The notes below the pieces were generated by a model. That model was not told the DNA's origin. It saw only the letters and a list, made by a program, of their open reading frames with translations, and searched no databases. 64,000 nt of DNA from Mycolicibacter minnesotensis. Its GTDB lineage: Bacteria; Actinomycetota; Actinomycetes; Mycobacteriales; Mycobacteriaceae. The DNA lies in contig NZ_AP022589.1 of assembly GCF_010731755.1 (NCBI RefSeq), positions 3,968,001 to 4,032,000 on the forward strand, read 5' to 3'. Both the position numbers and the translations under genes were made by a program. Positions 55,915-64,000 of this stretch are shown one piece after another; the first letter of the stretch is position 1, and every line of letters begins with the position of its first letter.

Positions 55915-56730
55915 TCAGTAGTCCCCCGGTGCGCCGACTCGCTTGAGGATGTCCAGGATCTGATCGTGCACTCCCGGCGCGGCGACCAGCGTCGATTCCG
56001 ACCGGGCCGTCCAGGGCGCCCCGGACAGGTCGGTGACGACACCGCCCGCTGCACGCACCATGGCGACCCCGGCGGCGTGGTCCCAGATGTGGTCGCCGAA
56101 ACTGATTGCCCCGCCAAGAGTTCCGTCTGCCACATAGGCCAGGTCGATTCCCGTGGCACCGTGCATCCGGGTCCGTGAGGTCACCCGGGTCAGGCCTTCG
56201 AGTACCGCGAGCCGGTAACGACCGGGCAGCCTGCCTCGCCATTCCACGTTGAAGGTGCCGATGCCCACCAGGGAGTGCGCCAGGTCAGCCGTCTCCAACC
56301 GTGGCTGTGGCACCCCGTTGCGAATCAGCGGACCACCGACGACGGCGGTGTAACGCTGGTCGGCAAACGGCAGCCACGTCAGCCCCGCGACCGGCTCGCC
56401 GTCGCACAGCAGTCCCAGGAGCATGGCGGCCATCGGCGATCCAGCCGCATAATTGAAAGTCCCGTCGATGGGGTCGAGCACCCACACCATCGGCGAATCG
56501 ATCGGCGGCCCGCCGAATTCCTCACCGTGCAAACCGATTCCAGTGGCAGCCACCAGTGCCTCGGTGATCTGGCGTTCCAGGGCCAGGTCGACCTCGGTGG
56601 CGAAGTCGTTGCCGCCCTTGAGGACAGCCGAGTCGGCACGGTGGCCGGCGCGGAACGGCTCGGCCGCGACATCGAGGATCTCCGACGCGGTTGCTACCAG
56701 CGCCTGCAGATCCGCGGTGTCCAGCGCCAT
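55915..56730 (-). CDS. impA: Inositol-1-monophosphatase family protein
   Basis: A 271-residue Mg-dependent, Li-sensitive-type phosphatase. Metal motifs: Glu in [17 protein letters not shown] (about 88-96) and [15 protein letters not shown] (about 218). It releases inositol, or possibly histidinol, from the phosphate: the constant location inside the his operon (recalled Rv1604) makes a histidinol-phosphatase role worth considering, as HisN is of this superfamily. ATG 56730, seven bases from the hisA stop. Confidence 0.92.
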   Translation of the reverse strand: MALDTADLQALVATASEILDVAAEPFRAGHRADSAVLKGGNDFATEVDLALERQITEALVAATGIGLHGEEFGGPPIDSPMVWVLDPIDGTFNYAAGSPMAAMLLGLLCDGEPVAGLTWLPFADQRYTAVVGGPLIRNGVPQPRLETADLAHSLVGIGTFNVEWRGRLPGRYRLAVLEGLTRVTSRTRMHGATGIDLAYVADGTLGGAISFGDHIWDHAAGVAMVRAAGGVVTDLSGAPWTARSESTLVAAPGVHDQILDILKRVGAPGDY

Positions 56731-56736
56731 TGCGAC

Positions 56737-57501
56737 CTAACCCTGCACCGTGGACAGTGCCTCGGGCAGAGTGAACCGGCCCGCATAAAGCGCCTTGCCG
56801 ACGATTGCACCCTCCACCCCGCGGCCGACCAACGTGGCGATCGCCCGCAGGTCATCGAGGCTCGAGACACCCCCCGAGGCGATCACCGGGGCGTCGGTGC
56901 GGTCAGCGACGGCACCGAGCAGTTCCAGGTTGGGGCCGCCCAGCGTGCCGTCCTTGGTCACATCGGTGACCACGTAGCGCGAACAGCCCTCCCGGTCAAG
57001 ACGTTCCAGCACCGGCCATAGGTCGCCGCCGTCGGTTTCCCAGCCGCGGCCGCGGAGCCGGTGGGCGCCTTCGGGGTGGTCGGGGTCGATCTGCACGTCC
57101 AGCCCGACCGCCACCTTCTCGCCGTATTCGGCGATGGCACGAGCGCACCACTGCGGGTTCTCCAACGCGGCGGTACCCAGGTTCACCCGGGCGCAGCCGG
57201 TCGCCAGGGCCGCCGCGAGCGACTCGTCGTCACGGATGCCACCGGACAGCTCCACCCTGACGTCCAGGCGGCCAACCACATCGGCGAGAAGTTCGCGGTT
57301 GGAACCACGGCCGAACGCGGCATCCAGGTCCACCAGGTGGATCCATTCCGCGCCGTCGCGCTGCCAGCCCAGCGCGGCGTCCAGCGCCGAACCGTACTCG
57401 GTCTCGCTGCCGGCTTTGCCCTGCACCAGACGTACCGCCCGGCCGTCCACCACGTCGACGGCGGGCAGCAGAATCAACGCATTGCTCACAGACGTACTCA
57501 C
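56737..57501 (-). CDS. hisA: Bifunctional HisA/TrpF isomerase (PriA type)
   Basis: A 254-residue TIM barrel. N-terminal [18 protein letters not shown] carries the first catalytic Asp; [16 protein letters not shown] carries the second. The conserved block [16 protein letters not shown] and the [10 protein letters not shown] region match mycobacterial PriA, which isomerises both ProFAR (histidine) and PRA (tryptophan). No separate trpF is in the trp operon here. GTG 57501 overlaps the hisH stop (GTGA). Confidence 0.95.
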   Translation of the reverse strand: MSTSVSNALILLPAVDVVDGRAVRLVQGKAGSETEYGSALDAALGWQRDGAEWIHLVDLDAAFGRGSNRELLADVVGRLDVRVELSGGIRDDESLAAALATGCARVNLGTAALENPQWCARAIAEYGEKVAVGLDVQIDPDHPEGAHRLRGRGWETDGGDLWPVLERLDREGCSRYVVTDVTKDGTLGGPNLELLGAVADRTDAPVIASGGVSSLDDLRAIATLVGRGVEGAIVGKALYAGRFTLPEALSTVQG

Positions 57502-58123
57502 AGTGCCTCCACCCAATTGCTCAACAGCGTCGCCCCGGCATCCCCACTCTTTTCGGGGTGAAACTGGGTGGCGGCCAACGGCCCATCCTCGACAGCCGCC
57601 ACGAACGGTACCTGATGGGTCGCCCAGGTCACCAAAGCCTCTGGACGGCCCTCCCAGCGCTGCGCGGCATAGGAGTGCACGAAGTAGAACCGGGTGTCGG
57701 CATCCAAGCCTGAGAACAGCGTGCTGCCGGGGGCGGCAGCGACGACGTTCCACCCCATGTGCGGGATCACCGGCGCCTCCAGGCGGGTGACCGCACCCGG
57801 CCACTGCCCGCAGCCGACGGTGTCCACCCCGAACTCGACGCCGTGGGCGAACATGATCTGCATACCGACACACACCCCGAGAACTGGGCGGCCGGCCTCC
57901 ACCCGCTGGGCGATGATCTTGTCCCCGTTGACCTCGCGCAAGCCACGCATGCATGCCTCGTACGCGCCGACGCCCGGGACCAGAAGACCGTCCGCGTTGG
58001 CGGCAACCTCGGGGTCGGCGGTCACCTCAACCTCCGCGCCAACGCGCTGCAGGGCCCGCTGGGCCGAGCGCAGGTTTCCCGATCCGTAATCCAGAATCAC
58101 CACGGAGGGCTTGCCTGAGCTGC

Positions 58124-58127
<4 letters not shown>
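57498..58127 (-). CDS. hisH: Imidazole glycerol phosphate synthase glutaminase subunit
   Basis: A 209-residue class I glutamine amidotransferase that supplies ammonia to HisF. The triad is visible: nucleophile Cys in [12 protein letters not shown], His and Glu in [13 protein letters not shown]. The opening [12 protein letters not shown] is standard. GTG 58127 overlaps the hisB stop by four bases. Confidence 0.96.
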
Positions 58128-61238
<3,111 letters not shown>

Positions 61239-61369
61239 TGTCCCAGAGGGGCTCAAGTCAATATCGCAGCGCCGCGGTCCCGCGTCATGGCCGGGCCCGC
61301 GGCTAGGGTGGTGCGCAGTGTGACGTCGGCGAACTGGGCCCGTCACTACCCCTGGAGAACGGAGTTGCC

Positions 61370-61780
61370 ATGGCTGCCGACAAGGGCGCCGCTGACCCGG
61401 CCACGCTGCCGGCGATATTCCCGGTGTGGATGGATCGCCTGCAGATCAAGTACCTGAACCCGGTGATCAAGCCGGTCGCGAAGTACCTTCCCGGCACGTC
61501 GGTGATCACCCACCGGGGACGAAAGTCCGGCAAGATCTTCGAGACGGTGGTGACCACCTATCGCAAGGGCGGCATGCTGGCGATCGCCCTCGGGCACGGC
61601 AAGACCGACTGGGTGAAAAATGTGATGGCCGCCGGTGAAGCGGACATCCGGCTGTTCCGCAGCGAGCTGCACCTGGTCAATCCGCGGATCCTGCCGGCTG
61701 GTTCTGGTGACGCTTCGCTGCCGTTGTTGTTGCGCATCCAAAACCGCAAGGTGGCGGTATTGGTCACCGACATCGCCTGA
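61370..61780 (+). CDS. F420-dependent (Ddn/DUF385) nitroreductase-family protein
   Basis: A 136-residue split-barrel deazaflavin protein of the DDN family. The typical run [24 protein letters not shown] (F420 phosphate/phenyl contact region), [18 protein letters not shown] and a C-terminal hydrophobic strand VAVLVTDIA are present. The key Ddn tyrosines are not all obvious. Substrate unknown. ATG 61370 has GGAG seven bases upstream. It matches recalled Rv1598c. Convergent with nadC. Confidence 0.88.
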   Translation: MAADKGAADPATLPAIFPVWMDRLQIKYLNPVIKPVAKYLPGTSVITHRGRKSGKIFETVVTTYRKGGMLAIALGHGKTDWVKNVMAAGEADIRLFRSELHLVNPRILPAGSGDASLPLLLRIQNRKVAVLVTDIA

Positions 61781-61788
61781 CGGCGGAC

Positions 61789-62643
61789 CTACATGTCCAA
61801 GCCGATGTCGAGCACGCGCACCGAATGCGTGAGCGCTCCCACGGCCAGGTAGTCGACACCGGTGGAGGCGTAGGCCCCTGCGCTCTCAAGGCTGAGCCCA
61901 CCGGAGGACTCCAGCAGCACGCCGGGCGCTCGGGCATCGCGCCGCTGCACCGCCATCTGGGTTTCCCAGACCTCGAAGTTGTCCAGCAGCACCAGTTCGG
62001 GTGCCTCGGCCAGCACTTCGTCGAACTGTTCGAGTGAATCCACCTCGACTTCGCAGGGCACCTGCGAAGCGGCGGCTCGAACGGCCCGCAGCGCCGCGGC
62101 CACCGAACCGGCCGCGGCGACGTGATTGTCCTTGATCAGGGCGGCGTCGCCGAGTCCCATCCGATGATTCACCCCGCCACCGACCCGCACCGCGTACTTC
62201 TGCAGCACCCGCAGGCCCGGCAGCGTCTTGCGCGTGTCGCGGATGCGCGCCGAGGTGCCGTCCACGGCATCGACCCAGGCCGCGGTGGCGGTGGCGATCC
62301 CGGACAGGTGGCAGACCAGGTTGAGCATGGTGCGCTCGGCGGTCAGCAGACCGCGAGTATCGGCCGTCAGCCGCAATACCGCTGCCCCGGCCGGGACCCG
62401 GGACCCGTCGGCCGCCCGGTCGAGCACCCGATAGCCGTCGGCGCCCAGTACCTCGTCAAGGACCAGCAGGGCCAGGTCCACACCGGCGATCACCCCGGGC
62501 ACCCGGGTGACCATGGCAGCCTCGGCGGTCACGCCGGCAGGTACGGTCGCCGCGGTGGTGACATCGGGTCCGTAGCGCAGATCCTCATCGAGCGCGAGGG
62601 CAATGACCTGGCGCGCTTCGGCAAGTTCGGTCTCGGACAGCAT
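61789..62643 (-). CDS. nadC: Nicotinate-nucleotide pyrophosphorylase
   Basis: A 284-residue quinolinate phosphoribosyltransferase. ALDEDLRYGPDVTT at the N-terminus, ERTMLNLVCHLSGIAT, DTRKTLPGLRVLQKYAVRVGGG and IKDNH cover the substrate and PRPP contacts, and LESSGGLSLE closes the barrel. ATG 62643 shares one base with the nadB stop (TGATG). It completes de novo NAD synthesis with nadB; nadA must lie beyond the window. Confidence 0.97.
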   Translation of the reverse strand: MLSETELAEARQVIALALDEDLRYGPDVTTAATVPAGVTAEAAMVTRVPGVIAGVDLALLVLDEVLGADGYRVLDRAADGSRVPAGAAVLRLTADTRGLLTAERTMLNLVCHLSGIATATAAWVDAVDGTSARIRDTRKTLPGLRVLQKYAVRVGGGVNHRMGLGDAALIKDNHVAAAGSVAAALRAVRAAASQVPCEVEVDSLEQFDEVLAEAPELVLLDNFEVWETQMAVQRRDARAPGVLLESSGGLSLESAGAYASTGVDYLAVGALTHSVRVLDIGLDM

Positions 62644-64000
62644 CACGATGCGACTCCCGCGGGTGTTTCGAGCACGACGACGCCGTCGCGCAGGACAAGG
62701 GTGGAACTGCGAGCCCGGGCTGGGTCGGCCCCCGGGTATTCCGACCGGTGGTGACAACCCCGGCTCTCGGTGCGCGCCGACGCCGCCGCCGCGACCACCG
62801 TGGCAGTCAATGTCAGCGCGGCATCCTCGACGTCGGCCCGGTCAGCTACCGGGCCCACCTCAGCGCTGGCAAGCACATCCTGCAACCGGGCCAGCCCTGC
62901 TGCGTCGCGGACCACCGAGGCATCGCGCGACATAGCGTCCTGCAGAATCCGCCGGGGCAGTATTGGGCGCCCCACGGCATCCGAAGCCCGGGACTGGACC
63001 CGGCCCACGGCTATGGCATGCGTCGCGGCCTCGGCGCCGGCCCGCGCGCCCACCACCAATCCCTCCAACAGGCTGTTGGAGGCCAATCGGTTGGCGCCAT
63101 GCATTCCGGTTCGGCCCACCTCGCCCGCGGCGAACAGCCCGGCCAGATCGGTGCGACCCGCGACATCGGTGACGATTCCGCCGCAGCTGTAGTGCGCGCC
63201 TGGAACCACCGGAATCGGTTGCCGGACAGGGTCAATACCGGCGTGGCGGCACGCCGCGGTGACGGTGGGGAAACGCTCCTCGAACCCGTCGATTCCACGG
63301 GCGTCCAGATACACACAGGGGTCACCGGTCTGCCGCAGCCGCGCGTCGATGGCCCCAGCCACCACGTCGCGCGGCGCCAGGTCCCCCATCGGATGCACCC
63401 CTTCGGTGATGGAGGCCCCCCGGGCGTCGATCAATCTGGCGCCCTCCCCGCGCACCGCCTCGGTGATCAGCGGCCTGCGTCCCCCGCCGGCGCTACCTCC
63501 CGAGAACAGCATCGTCGGATGGAACTGGATGAATTCCAGGTCGCTCACCGTGGCCCCGGCCCACAGCGCCAGGGCCACCCCGTCTCCCGTCGCGCCTCCC
63601 GGGTTGGTGGTCGCCCGGTACAAGTGGCCCAATCCGCCGGTCGCCAGCACCACCGAGGGAGCGTGGATCACGCCGATGCCATCGCCATTGGCCACCAGCA
63701 CGCCGGTGACGTGGTCGGTGTCGCGCAGCACCTGCAGCACCACATGACCGCCGCGGACATCCAGGACGGTCGCGGCGTGGTCCAGCGCACGCTGCACTTC
63801 GGCCCCGGTGGCGTCGCCGCCGGCATGAATGATGCGGCGCCGGGAGTGCCCGCCTTCGCGGGTGAGCGCCCAGGTCCCGTCCGAGCCCTGGTCGAACACC
63901 GCCCCCGCACCGGCCAGGTCGGCGACCGCGCGGTAGCCGTCGGCCACGATCGAGGTCACCGCGTCGCGATCGCACAACCCGCCACCTGCGGCCATGGTGT
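62643..64000 (-). CDS. nadB: L-aspartate oxidase, N-terminus outside window
   Basis: FAD enzyme making iminoaspartate from aspartate. The window holds about 452 codons; the missing part is the N-terminal FAD Rossmann motif (about 75 residues). Visible are GGHSRRRIIHAGGDATG, FIQFHPTML, the active-site segment HPMGDLAPRDVVAGAI, PVVPGAHYSCGGI and GANRLASNSLLEGLV. The open frame continues past the right edge (an ACC codon precedes ATG 63995), so that ATG is internal, not the start. Followed at once by nadC. Confidence 0.95.
   Translation of the reverse strand, partial: TMAAGGGLCDRDAVTSIVADGYRAVADLAGAGAVFDQGSDGTWALTREGGHSRRRIIHAGGDATGAEVQRALDHAATVLDVRGGHVVLQVLRDTDHVTGVLVANGDGIGVIHAPSVVLATGGLGHLYRATTNPGGATGDGVALALWAGATVSDLEFIQFHPTMLFSGGSAGGGRRPLITEAVRGEGARLIDARGASITEGVHPMGDLAPRDVVAGAIDARLRQTGDPCVYLDARGIDGFEERFPTVTAACRHAGIDPVRQPIPVVPGAHYSCGGIVTDVAGRTDLAGLFAAGEVGRTGMHGANRLASNSLLEGLVVGARAGAEAATHAIAVGRVQSRASDAVGRPILPRRILQDAMSRDASVVRDAAGLARLQDVLASAEVGPVADRADVEDAALTLTATVVAAAASARTESRGCHHRSEYPGADPARARSSTLVLRDGVVVLETPAGVAS

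Overview
The window is 64 kb of high-GC actinobacterial chromosome, and its gene content and order point to a member of the Mycobacteriaceae. The markers are rbpA, the Pup ligase gene pafA with pafB and pafC, pncA, lppI, a lipT-type esterase, helY, pdtaR, a Rv1625c-type adenylyl cyclase, PriA-type hisA and F420/PPOX family oxidoreductases. Ppm and Lnt are separate genes, as in M. smegmatis and unlike the fused M. tuberculosis protein, so this is not an M. tuberculosis complex strain. The species cannot be fixed from the sequence alone. Rv numbers used below are comparisons recalled from M. tuberculosis, not search results.

Layout. 1-2791: aconitase, cut at the left edge. 2802-10580: a minus-strand run holding an ECF41-type sigma factor, an ABC ATPase with a YhgE/Pip membrane protein, and a four-gene sugar ABC importer (Rv2038c-Rv2041c type). 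10653-34552: an Rv2042-Rv2097-like block with pncA (here in one reading frame with a DUF2784 membrane domain), an RDD protein, lipT, lppI, rbpA, ppm1/lnt, a YtcJ-like amidohydrolase, fxsA, a dienelactone hydrolase, small oxidoreductases, pepE, a 5'-3' exonuclease, and the convergent helY-tatC-tatA-pafC-pafB-pafA cluster. 34614-35395: pdtaR and a tRNA gene. 35396-36519: a decayed accessory patch holding a broken phage tape-measure C-terminus, tRNA fragments and a CDGP-type secreted protein. 36520-64000: an Rv1625-to-Rv1595-like block running backwards, with cyclase, esterase, tesB, pykA, lgt, the trpE-C-B-A operon, bcpB, an inserted methyltransferase and two coiled-coil genes, the hisD-C-B-H-A-impA-F-I operon, and nadC-nadB cut at the right edge.

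How the parts work together. The trp and his operons lie about 4 kb apart with no trpF between or within them. The hisA gene is of the PriA type, which serves both pathways in actinobacteria. lnt, ppm1 and lgt supply lipoprotein maturation and polyprenyl-phosphomannose for several lipoproteins seen here (LppI and the Tat-type sugar-binding lipoprotein). tatA/tatC encode export components of the kind that lipoprotein would need. The PafBC regulators sit next to the Pup ligase and the Tat genes.

The main departures from ordinary mycobacterial sequence are these: the DUF2784-PncA reading-frame fusion; the prophage scar beside a class-I-shaped tRNA with a CAA anticodon; a 57-bp tandem repeat in the lipT/lppI divergent promoter; a DivIVA-like coiled-coil gene pair behind an AT-rich region; and an ECF41 sigma gene facing a DoxX gene with a matching promoter. 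All coordinates rest on reading the sequence; starts were chosen from overlaps, ribosome binding sites and family lengths.
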